A stretch of DNA of 64,000 nucleotides, from assembly GCA_904424815.1 (NCBI GenBank), contig CAJGBI010000001.1:1569671-1633670 (forward strand). Direction: 5' to 3'. The translations under genes and the position numbers were made by a program. Below the pieces are notes generated by a model. It ran no database searches. It saw only the letters and a list, made by a program, of their open reading frames with translations, and was not told the origin of the DNA. How positions within the stretch are numbered: the stretch's first letter is position 1; every line of letters begins with the position of its first letter. Positions 53,565 through 59,651 of the stretch are shown here, one piece after another. Source of the DNA: Puniceicoccaceae bacterium Marseille-Q1082 (GTDB lineage: Bacteria; Verrucomicrobiota; Verrucomicrobiia; Opitutales; Intestinicryptomonadaceae).

Positions 53565-55106
53565 CTATTTGTCTTTGTTCAGCGCCCCGCCCTTTTTGGC
53601 GAGCTGCGCGATAAATCCGGCGTTGACGACATACGGGCTGCGGGGGACGATTTTGCCCTTCTTAACCGAAACTATGCTCTTTTTGGCGGGAAAAGTTTTG
53701 ATCTCCTGCCAGAGCCCGTCAGCGTGGTATATTTCCTTGACTTTGTACCCGTCGGGAATCTTGACCTCGCCCTTGTCGGATAGGAACACGAAAAACAGCT
53801 TTTTCGTCTCCGGCTGGATTGCCCATATCACGTCCGGCGTCATTTCAGCGGTCGGGCTGGAATAGTTCACGCCGTCCCATTTGCGCTGCGACAGAGGCGT
53901 GCCGTTGAGGTTCTCCCACACCGCGACCGCGCGGTTGAGCTTGACGCGCGCGGGGATGTCGCGGATCGAGCGGTATCCCGGGTTGTTGCCCGTCCCTCCG
54001 GGGCGGCCGAACCAGCCCGTCCAGGCGCCCTTCGAGGCGGCGGCTCCGGCTATCTTGCGAAGAGTCTCGTCGTCGAATACGTTGGGGGTCGTGGAGGCTA
54101 CCCTCGTCCTGTCGATCAGCCCGCTCTCGAAATTCTTGGGGTTGTCTACAAATTCGGTTCCATTGCCCTCCGAGCACACCAGATCGGGCATATATTCACT
54201 GCGCTTGTCTCCCTTGGCCTTCATGAAATCCCAATCCATGTAGCGCATCCAGTCGTTGTACACGCTGTACGGCTCCACTATCCACTTGGCTTCGGGATTT
54301 ATCTGGCTGCGGGCCTTCTGGAAAAGCCTGCGGTAAAATTCAAAATGCCCCTCGGAATATGTGGCATACTCATGCGTGACGTCGGGGTGCTTGACGCTCG
54401 CGTCCTTGCCGGTCCAGTGGGCGAGGGTGACCTGCCTGCCGTTGTGCATCTTCTTGGTCGTGTGCTCGCTCCAAAAGTCGCCGAAAGGCTGCGGGACGTC
54501 CCACGCAAATCCCGAAAACTTAAATTCGGGATTCGCCATCTGGATTTTTTTTACCTTGTCGATTATCTTGTTCGTGATGTCCTCTATGACCTTTTCCTGT
54601 TGGAGGTCGAGCGTGGCGGTGAAATGGTGCGGGGGCACGAACCAGCCGGTGGCCATATTCTGCGGGAACGGCTTATCGAGCGATATGAGCGAACATGTTG
54701 TCTCCCACTCGCGTATCACTTCCGGCGGATATTTTTTTGAGATGTCTATCACCCTTCTGTAAACAGAGTACTCGGGGGACTCCATCACGAAATACATTCC
54801 CTTTGAAAGCGGGTGTTTTTCCATGCCGCCCTGATAGTAGACGTGCTTGTAGCCCATCTGGCGGGCGTAGCGCAGAATCTCGTCCGGATTGCTTATCCAG
54901 CAGAGGCCGAAAAAGTTGCGGTAGTCGTCCGCGGAGTAGTTCGGAATGTCCGGAGCCGCGCCCTTTTCCGAAGCGGCCTCCGGCGCCCGAGCCGCCGAGT
55001 TTTCGGCGTCCGGAAGGGACGTCGGCGCGGCTTCCTGCGCCGCGGCTTGAACCGCGGAAAGGGCCGACGCGCATATCGCGCACAATATGGATTTGCCTAT
55101 ATTCAT
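53565..55106 (-). CDS. Secreted paralogue 1 of the DDYRNF-WDVPQ family (unknown), first gene of the operon
   Basis: The 513-residue protein starts at ATG 55106 with a signal peptide (MNIGKSILCAICASALSAVQ) and an Ala/Pro/Glu linker. The family core is YSADDYRNFFGLCWISNPDE, YARQMGYKHVYYQGGMEK, FKFSGFAWDVPQPFGDFW, HWTGKDASVKHPDVTHEYAT, KWIVEPYSVYNDWMRYMDW, PDLVCSEGNGTEFVDNPKNF, STTPNVFDD, GRPGGTGNNPGYRSIRDIPA and VWENLNGTPLSQRKWDG. Its frame is open far upstream, but that part is antisense to the divergent gene. A strong promoter precedes it at 55188-55216. The family is not one I can name; a secreted glycosidase-like enzyme or glycan-binding protein is a guess from layout. Confidence 0.8.
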   Translation of the reverse strand: MNIGKSILCAICASALSAVQAAAQEAAPTSLPDAENSAARAPEAASEKGAAPDIPNYSADDYRNFFGLCWISNPDEILRYARQMGYKHVYYQGGMEKHPLSKGMYFVMESPEYSVYRRVIDISKKYPPEVIREWETTCSLISLDKPFPQNMATGWFVPPHHFTATLDLQQEKVIEDITNKIIDKVKKIQMANPEFKFSGFAWDVPQPFGDFWSEHTTKKMHNGRQVTLAHWTGKDASVKHPDVTHEYATYSEGHFEFYRRLFQKARSQINPEAKWIVEPYSVYNDWMRYMDWDFMKAKGDKRSEYMPDLVCSEGNGTEFVDNPKNFESGLIDRTRVASTTPNVFDDETLRKIAGAAASKGAWTGWFGRPGGTGNNPGYRSIRDIPARVKLNRAVAVWENLNGTPLSQRKWDGVNYSSPTAEMTPDVIWAIQPETKKLFFVFLSDKGEVKIPDGYKVKEIYHADGLWQEIKTFPAKKSIVSVKKGKIVPRSPYVVNAGFIAQLAKKGGALNKDK

Positions 55107-55187
55107 AAACTTGTGTGGTGTGTCGGTCGGATTCGCTCCGGAAAGGCGGGGTTGTCCGCCCTTCAAAAGCGCGTTTGGTATTTGAAA

Positions 55188-55216
55188 TATTTTTGCGCAT
55201 ACCGCGCGATTGTCAA
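55188..55216 (-). promoter_or_regulatory. Predicted promoter of the four-paralogue operon
   Basis: On the minus strand TTGACA (55216-55211), a 17-base spacer and AAAATA (55193-55188) lie about 80 bases upstream of the ATG of paralogue 1. The -35 is perfect and the -10 moderate. Confidence 0.5.
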
Positions 55217-55239
55217 GCCAAGTATCGCCCATTTTGCGC

Positions 55240-55268
55240 TTGCGGCGCGGAAGGCGCGCCCTTATGGT
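55240..55268 (+). promoter_or_regulatory. Predicted promoter of the divergent secreted protein gene
   Basis: TTGCGG (55240-55245), a 17-base spacer and TATGGT (55263-55268) stand so that transcription would begin about seven bases later, at the GTG start codon 55275. If real, the mRNA is leaderless. Its -35 lies only 24 bp from that of the opposite promoter. Confidence 0.35.
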
Positions 55269-55274
55269 AAAGCC

Positions 55275-56138
55275 GTGAAAATTCTTTGTCTTGCCTGTTG
55301 CGCCGCCGCCGCGTTTTCCATATGCGCGCGCGGCGCCGAAACCGATAACTCCCCGAAAAAATCCGAAGGGCAAAATTCCCCAGCCTCCCCCGCAGCGTTT
55401 TTTTCGGACGTAAACCCCGACTGGCCGAACTGGCAAAAACGCTCGTACAGTTACGGCATGGACAAGTCGAAAGTTCCGGTCCCGATATTCTTCGATTCCC
55501 CAATTTCGACAAATTCCACAATAATGGTGCGCGGGGGCGACAACTACAAGAAGAGGTGGGGGCTGCACGTTTTCGAGGCGTACGCCGCCGACGACACGTC
55601 GAGAATCACGATGATACTCAACAAGCATTTCGAGGAGGGCCTGCCCGTCGCCGAACTCTACTATTACGCCTCCGCCTACGGTCAGGGTCTGAACGCCTAC
55701 AACTGGTTCAGGATAGGCTCCGACGTGCCGTACCACTCGTTCATGTTCTCGCGCGACAGGGCGATTTTCTACGGGCAAACGGAGTTCCGCAACCTGATAC
55801 GCCTCGACAACATCGGCGCTGAGGACTTGTCCGAGGAAAATACGGACTGGAAGAAGTCGAACGAGGAAGCGAAGAAAACCGTGAAGCGCGAGGACTACCC
55901 GACCGAGGGGACGTACCGCCACGCGATAACCGCCGAGGGCTACAAAAAAGAGGCAAAATACCTGAAAGCGCAGGCGTTGAAAAACGCGGGCGACGGGACG
56001 ATGTTTTACGACAGGGACTACAATATAATAGTGGCAAAAGTCGGCGGCAAATGGAAGAAAGTCCCCGTAGAAGAGCTCCCCGAGGGCCATCCTCTGCGCG
56101 ATCCGGACGGCGGCCACTCCCGCCTTCCGGAGCGGTAA
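55275..56138 (+). CDS. Secreted hypothetical protein divergent from the four-paralogue operon
   Basis: The 287-residue product begins at GTG 55275 with a signal peptide (MKILCLACCAAAAFSICARG, continuing AE). The mature part has SDVNPDWPNWQKRSYSYGMD, VPVPIFFDSPISTNSTIMVR, YKKRWGLHVFEAYAADDTSR and GLNAYNWFRIGSDVPYHSFM. A charged C-terminal third follows (TVKREDYPTEGTYRHAITAE). It is rich in Tyr and Trp. I recognise no family. An in-frame upstream extension is antisense to paralogue 1 and lacks a signal peptide, so the GTG is preferred. Shared control with the paralogue operon is likely from the divergent layout. Confidence 0.65.
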   Translation: MKILCLACCAAAAFSICARGAETDNSPKKSEGQNSPASPAAFFSDVNPDWPNWQKRSYSYGMDKSKVPVPIFFDSPISTNSTIMVRGGDNYKKRWGLHVFEAYAADDTSRITMILNKHFEEGLPVAELYYYASAYGQGLNAYNWFRIGSDVPYHSFMFSRDRAIFYGQTEFRNLIRLDNIGAEDLSEENTDWKKSNEEAKKTVKREDYPTEGTYRHAITAEGYKKEAKYLKAQALKNAGDGTMFYDRDYNIIVAKVGGKWKKVPVEELPEGHPLRDPDGGHSRLPER

Positions 56139-56308
56139 AGGCTGCCTTTTCCGGCGAATCCCCACGAGGCCGGCGCGGGAATTATCGCCGCCGGAGGGCG
56201 GCGGCGTTTCGGGAATTGCAAACGCGCCATTTAGCCCATGCCTGCGGCCTTCCATGAGCGGCATCTCCGCCCGGCGCAAGGCGGAGTTTCGGCGGCAGCT
56301 CCCCAGCC

Positions 56309-56545
56309 CTACCAGCCGGCGAGGGGAATTTTTCGCGACGGGGCGGGAAACGCCGCGTCAATGTCGCGCAAATCCTCCTCTGTCAGCTCCACATTAAGGC
56401 TGCGGAAATTTTCCTCCACATGCTCCGCTCCCCCCGCTTTCGGAATCGCGATTACGTCGCCGCGGATTGTCCATGCCAACATGATTTGCGCGGGGGTGGC
56501 GCAACGCCGGCGGGCTATTTCCGCCAGCGCCCCGCCGCGCATCCA
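56309..56545 (-). pseudogene. C-terminal fragment of a split aldo/keto reductase gene
   Basis: The minus strand encodes GGALAEIARRRCATPAQIML, AWTIRGDVIAIPKAGGAEHV, EENFRSLNVELTEEDLRDID and AAFPAPSRKIPLAGW, then a stop. This is the C-terminal quarter of an AKR of the YeaE type, including the NADPH-binding IPKA segment. The preceding three quarters lie at 61026-61598, separated by the AT-rich integrative element. The fragment cannot form an active barrel. The first residues at the junction are uncertain. Confidence 0.85.
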
Positions 56546-56669
56546 ACGCCTCTCTTATAAGAGTTCTTACAGCCTGCGATTGGTTGTAGCTCACGGCTCT
56601 TATTTCCGGCATCCATGATACCGGAACGTTCGATATGTTCAAATATGTCGTTAACTCATCCATTAGCAT
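56546..56669 (-). CDS. Small RHH-like protein gene whose 3' end crosses the element junction
   Basis: From ATG 56669 the frame reads MLMDELTTYLNISNVPVSWM, PEIRAVSYNQSQAVRTLIRE and ALDA, then leaves the element and runs out of frame across the AKR fragment to 56394. The SQAVRTLIREAL helix resembles a ribbon-helix-helix second helix. If the element were circular and closed at the shared GTTGG, the frame would continue ALGLRIEDVAVAK and stop. The intact protein may therefore exist only in the excised form. Coding status is uncertain. Confidence 0.45.
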
Positions 56670-56719
56670 AAGGTTTAATAAACCATTGGGTCTTTTTATT
56701 TATATTTCAAATTGTGATT

Positions 56720-56932
56720 CTATTTCCTGTGTGCGCCAATAGGTTTATTAAACCCTTTGACGAATTTCTCCAGCCCTTCTTTCACCAGATCATCGAGAGA
56801 ACGATTTTCCTTTTTAATAATCCCAAAAAGAGAGTTAAACGTCTTCGAGGAGATTTCAAATTCTATCCTCACAAGGTTTATTAAACCTCTTTTTTGAGAG
56901 TTATTCTTTCTTGTGCGTTTTTTTGTTTTCAT
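56720..56932 (-). CDS. Small ribbon-helix-helix-like protein
   Basis: The 70-residue basic protein has a Lys/Arg-rich N-terminus (MKTKKRTRKNNSQKRGLINL). A strand and two helices typical of RHH proteins follow: VRIEFEISSKTFNSLFGIIK and KENRSLDDLVKEGLEKFVKG. It overlaps the upstream RHH gene by 32 bases. Two of the four palindromes are embedded in its reading frame. Likely roles are operator or centromere-type DNA binding, or an excision accessory factor; none is shown. Base composition is AT-rich like the rest of the element. Confidence 0.65.
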   Translation of the reverse strand: MKTKKRTRKNNSQKRGLINLVRIEFEISSKTFNSLFGIIKKENRSLDDLVKEGLEKFVKGFNKPIGAHRK

Positions 56933-57080
56933 ATTCAGCTACGAGTTTTTCCATGGCCAATCGAAGGGCTTCTGTAAAAGACATACCTTGTTCATTTGCG
57001 ATTGCTTTGACGCGACGCACAAGTTTCTTTTCTTGTGAGGAAGAAATACGTTGCTTGGTATCTGACAATTTATTCGGCAT
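56901..57080 (-). CDS. Small ribbon-helix-helix (CopG/MobC-like) protein
   Basis: This 59-residue protein runs from ATG 57080 to TAA at 56901. It reads MPNKLSDTKQRISSSQEKKL, VRRVKAIANEQGMSFTEALR, LAMEKLVAEYENKKTHKKE. The basic strand region and the helices AIANEQGMSFTEALRLAMEKL fit a CopG-type RHH repressor. GGTTTAATAAACC lies 30 bases upstream, suggesting autoregulation. It is translated in a different frame and overlaps the second RHH gene by 32 bases. It is shorter than usual annotation cut-offs and easily missed. Confidence 0.65.
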   Translation of the reverse strand: MPNKLSDTKQRISSSQEKKLVRRVKAIANEQGMSFTEALRLAMEKLVAEYENKKTHKKE

Positions 57081-57198
57081 ATCTCCATATTGTGAAGATA
57101 GACCAAAAAGGTTTAATAAACCAAGTCAATAAAAATTTTTTATTTTTTTATTTTTTTCTTGCTCGATGTCTCATTAATTATAAACAATAATTAGCATC

Positions 57199-57657
57199 GT
57201 GAAATCTAATGATTACAATATTTTAATTATAATTCCCATCCAAATAATATCCATAATTATTTATATATTCCCACCTGTTCCTACGGGGATTGAATATTCT
57301 GATGTTTTATTGTTCATTAAAGTGTTTTGTATAGTATCTTTTTCTATAACCGGAATATTTATTATTTTATATTGCATCAATTCCCGAGGTAGAATTATAG
57401 CGAACTCGCGTAATTTATTTATGAAAATACACAATATTCGCAATCAAAATAAGCGTAAACTATTTATATGCGTTACGGTATTTATGGCAATAGCCACACT
57501 TTTATACATATTCCGTTGGGAATATTCATATGTAACCACAAATAGGGCTATTGTACAATTCCGCAGAAATATATATACCGGGGCAACTCAATATAGATCA
57601 TCATATACTGATGGAATTTGGCGTACATGGGGCGATGAAACATCAAGTAAGAAATAA
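57199..57657 (+). CDS. Element-encoded membrane protein with WEYSY domain (module A)
   Basis: The 152 residues have three hydrophobic segments (about residues 8-25, 38-58 and 88-105). A short C-terminal domain reads FRWEYSYVTTNRAIVQFRRN, IYTGATQYRSSYTDGIWRTW. The block RWEYSY...FRxNIYTG...YR is shared with the next gene, which shows common ancestry. No database family is recalled. Composition is strongly AT-rich. It is the first of three tandem plus-strand genes; the gap to the next is 155 bp. The product probably sits in the membrane with the WEYSY domain at the C-terminal side. Confidence 0.6.
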   Translation: MKSNDYNILIIIPIQIISIIIYIFPPVPTGIEYSDVLLFIKVFCIVSFSITGIFIILYCINSRGRIIANSRNLFMKIHNIRNQNKRKLFICVTVFMAIATLLYIFRWEYSYVTTNRAIVQFRRNIYTGATQYRSSYTDGIWRTWGDETSSKK

Positions 57658-57812
57658 GATACATATTCAATCCATGTGAAACCTTGCTCTTTTCTATTGC
57701 TTCTCTATTGAGCCTTGAACCAATCATTGGGATGCAAGGTTGCAATTGCAATATGGGGCATAATCAGTTTGTCGATGTTTACAGGTGGCAATAACATAAA
57801 CATTTATATGTC

Positions 57813-58409
57813 ATGAGACACAAATTTCTTTTTGGATTTATTGTTGTTTTCGTTCTCATCGCAGTGTTTCTTTACAGAAACCGCTGGGAATATTCATATG
57901 AACGTATAGGGTTTAACAATGAGATAACAATAATATTTCGTGAGAATATATATACCGGAACAATCTATCCATACAGAACTTCTGTTTCATATAACAATGA
58001 GGACATAGAATATATCAAATTATACGTTCCTTCGCATTGCATAGATACCAGACAATATAAATTTTATTTGCGCGATATTCTCGCGAGAGAGCTCCGTTTT
58101 CGGGGATATAAGATAAAATTGGCAATAGAAATTCTCTATGATAATGATTATTCATGTGATCTTATTGCAAATAAGTCGTTCATTGCAATAGAGCAAGCCT
58201 CAAATTGGCCCGATGCACATGCACGTTCTGCTATTGGTTCTAGCATATATGATGGATATAAACAATGCATAGCGCTTTTTGACTTTCATAAACTCTCATC
58301 CTTAGAAAAAGATACTCTAAGAAAGATATGCTCCGGATTTGGGACAAAAATCATAATTATTCATACAGTTCCCGTTTGGGATTATACATTTCCCGTAAGT
58401 CCTGTATGA
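57813..58409 (+). CDS. Membrane-anchored protein joining WEYSY module A to nuclease-like module B
   Basis: The 198-residue protein has one N-terminal membrane helix (FLFGFIVVFVLIAVFLY). Module A follows (NRWEYSYERIGFNNEITIIF, RENIYTGTIYPYRTS), as in the preceding gene. Its C-terminal 115 residues (module B) are homologous to the next gene: RDILARELRFRGYKIKLAIE, SCDLIANKSFIAIEQASNWP and CIALFDFHKLSSLEKDTLRK. Module B resembles PD-(D/E)XK nucleases in its D...AIE pattern, but the third catalytic position is Gln/Ala here, so activity is doubtful. Its stop overlaps the next start (ATGA). Confidence 0.6.
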   Translation: MRHKFLFGFIVVFVLIAVFLYRNRWEYSYERIGFNNEITIIFRENIYTGTIYPYRTSVSYNNEDIEYIKLYVPSHCIDTRQYKFYLRDILARELRFRGYKIKLAIEILYDNDYSCDLIANKSFIAIEQASNWPDAHARSAIGSSIYDGYKQCIALFDFHKLSSLEKDTLRKICSGFGTKIIIIHTVPVWDYTFPVSPV

Positions 58410-58855
58410 AACATTCCTTCCTCTTTTTCTTAGCTGCGCTGTTTATTTCACTTGTCTCGTGCAGTAACGACGACACCGAATACATAGAAATTCATCACCT
58501 TCCGCATAAATCCGAAAATCTCGCCACGAATGAATCACATTACCGCGACGCGCTTCTGCGGGAACTTCAACTTCGCGGATATTCTGTGAGAAAAGAAGTA
58601 AAATGCCGCGGCGGGCGTTGCGATATTTTAACGGACAAATATGCTATTGAAGTTGACCGCGCCTCAAAACGGCACGAGGCAATCGGGCAGGCAGTACACT
58701 ATTCCATTACGTTAAAGCGCAAGCCGTGCATTGCGTTATTTGACTTCCACAAACTCTCGACTGAAAAACGTGAAGCCCTAAAATCCGTATGCGCCAAACT
58801 CGGAATAAAAATCATGTTTATCTACTCGGCACCAATTAAGACGGCGCAATTTTAA
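58406..58855 (+). CDS. Lipoprotein with PD-(D/E)XK-like nuclease fold (module B)
   Basis: The 149-residue product begins with a lipoprotein signal (FLFFLAALFISLVSC). The body carries a restriction-endonuclease-like pattern: RDALLRELQLRGYSVRKEVK, RGGRCDILTDKYAIEVDRAS, KRHEAIGQAVHYSITLKRKP, CIALFDFHKLSTEKREAL. The D-IL...AIEVD arrangement and the following EAIGQ helix are what small predicted PD-(D/E)XK enzymes show, with Asp at the usual Lys position. A nuclease-like domain on a lipoprotein is unusual. The start overlaps the previous stop. A role in DNA uptake, interference with incoming DNA, or a non-catalytic sensor is possible; none is demonstrated. Confidence 0.6.
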   Translation: MKHSFLFFLAALFISLVSCSNDDTEYIEIHHLPHKSENLATNESHYRDALLRELQLRGYSVRKEVKCRGGRCDILTDKYAIEVDRASKRHEAIGQAVHYSITLKRKPCIALFDFHKLSTEKREALKSVCAKLGIKIMFIYSAPIKTAQF

Positions 58856-58910
58856 GAAATTGCGGGATCAACGACGTTCTGTGCAAATTTTTTCTTGCGA
58901 GAGGGAAAAG

Positions 58911-58930
58911 TGCAACTATATTTAGTTGCA
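58911..58930 (+). promoter_or_regulatory. HicAB operator overlapping its promoter
   Basis: TGCAACTA-TATT-TAGTTGCA is a perfect inverted repeat ending four bases before the hicA ATG. A promoter TTGCGA (58895-58900) with TATATT (58917-58922, 16-base spacer) overlaps it. Antitoxin HicB binding here would repress the operon. Confidence 0.7.
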
Positions 58931-58934
58931 TAAA

Positions 58935-59186
58935 ATGAAAAAGGATAAACTTCTGCAGAAGCTTTTGAGCGAGCCGAAAGACTACCGTTGGGAAGAATTA
59001 ACGGTTCTCCTGGCGAGTTTGGGATATTCCGAAGCGTCAACAGGCAAAACAGGCGGTTCAAGAAGAAGATTTATCTCCGATAAAAACAGGGCGTTAACAT
59101 TTCACAAGCCGCATCCGAAGGGAATCTTGAAAAGATACCAAATAAAAAGTGTGATAGAAACATTAAAGGCGGAAGGGTTGATATGA
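58935..59186 (+). CDS. hicA: HicA-type mRNA interferase toxin
   Basis: HicA is a small dsRBD-fold RNase that cleaves mRNA. The 83 residues read KKDKLLQKLLSEPKDYRWEE, LTVLLASLGYSEASTGKTGG, SRRRFISDKNRALTFHKPHP and KGILKRYQIKSVIETLKAEG. The GGSRRRF segment and the conserved His in TFHKPHP (the catalytic-type His) fit the family, as does the final helix. ATG 58935 is preferred over an upstream TTG that lies within the operator. Its last four bases overlap the hicB start. Confidence 0.92.
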   Translation: MKKDKLLQKLLSEPKDYRWEELTVLLASLGYSEASTGKTGGSRRRFISDKNRALTFHKPHPKGILKRYQIKSVIETLKAEGLI

Positions 59187-59512
59187 CGAACACGATAAAA
59201 TATAAGGGGTATACGGGAAGCGTTGAAATATCGGAAGAGGACAACTGCCTTTTCGGCAAGGTGCTTTTTATTCGTTCGCTGCTATCCTACGAAGGGCGGA
59301 CGCTCGAAGAAATAAAAAAAGACTTCAAGGACGCAGTAGACGATTACTTGCAACTTTGTGAAGAAAATGGAGTCGAGCCCGAAAAGCCGTTTAAAGGGTC
59401 GTTCAATGTGCGCGTGCGGCCGGAGGTTCATCGCGGGCTTGCAATAGCGGCGGCAAAGCGCGGCGAGAGCCTGAATAAATACGTTTCCGAAATACTTAAC
59501 AGCGCGATTTAA
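59183..59512 (+). CDS. hicB: HicB-type antitoxin
   Basis: HicB neutralises HicA and binds the operon operator. The 109 residues have the partial RNase H fold (YKGYTGSVEISEEDNCLFGK, VLFIRSLLSYEGRTLEEIKK, DFKDAVDDYLQLCEENGVEP). A C-terminal ribbon-helix-helix follows (FKGSFNVRVRPEVHRGLAIA, AAKRGESLNKYVSEIL). The RHH form explains the short palindromic operator upstream. Toxin-first order with ATGA overlap is typical of hicAB. The pair probably stabilises the integrative element. Confidence 0.93.
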   Translation: MTNTIKYKGYTGSVEISEEDNCLFGKVLFIRSLLSYEGRTLEEIKKDFKDAVDDYLQLCEENGVEPEKPFKGSFNVRVRPEVHRGLAIAAAKRGESLNKYVSEILNSAI

Positions 59513-59572
59513 TGCGAGTTAAGCTTTTGGAAATTCATGCCTTGCGCCGTTTAACTTCCGCAAGTTTTCGAC

Positions 59573-59611
59573 AAAAAAACGGAAGACCCCGAAATACTCC
59601 GAAATCTTCCG
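59573..59611 (-). terminator. Intrinsic terminator of the integrase gene
   Basis: On the minus strand CGGAAGA (59611-59605) pairs with TCTTCCG (59586-59580) around an 18-base loop, followed by seven T residues (59579-59573). It lies 40 bases after the recombinase stop at 59652. Confidence 0.65.
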
Positions 59612-59638
59612 CCGACCGAGTTAAGCGGAATTTTTTTT
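59607..59638 (+). terminator. Intrinsic terminator of hicAB
   Basis: TTCCGC (59607-59612) pairs with GCGGAA (59625-59630), followed by eight T residues (59631-59638). It overlaps by five bases the oppositely oriented terminator of the integrase gene, so the two convergent units end back to back. Confidence 0.7.
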
Positions 59639-59651
59639 CAAAAAATCAAGC

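Larger units (their letters stand above)
56672..57122. repeat. Four copies of the 13-bp palindrome GGTTTAWTAAACC
   Basis: Perfect palindromes (apart from the central base) lie at 56672-56684, 56742-56754, 56875-56887 and 57110-57122. The last is 30 bases upstream of the first RHH gene. The second and third lie inside the coding sequence of the other RHH gene and supply codons for FNKP and GLINL. The first follows that gene. They look like operators, or partition/recombination arm sites, for one of the RHH-like proteins. Confidence 0.85.

Noticed and set aside
54813-55274. Upstream extension of the divergent secreted protein
   Set aside because: The extension is antisense to paralogue 1 and its promoter; the GTG at 55275 gives a proper signal peptide.
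55107-56279. Very long upstream extension of paralogue 1
   Set aside because: The frame is antisense to the 55275-56138 gene and lacks a signal peptide, while ATG 55106 begins a clear one.
56394-56542. Element RHH frame continuing into host DNA as a 91-residue protein
   Set aside because: The part beyond the junction is an out-of-frame reading of the AKR fragment, so only the element portion was listed.
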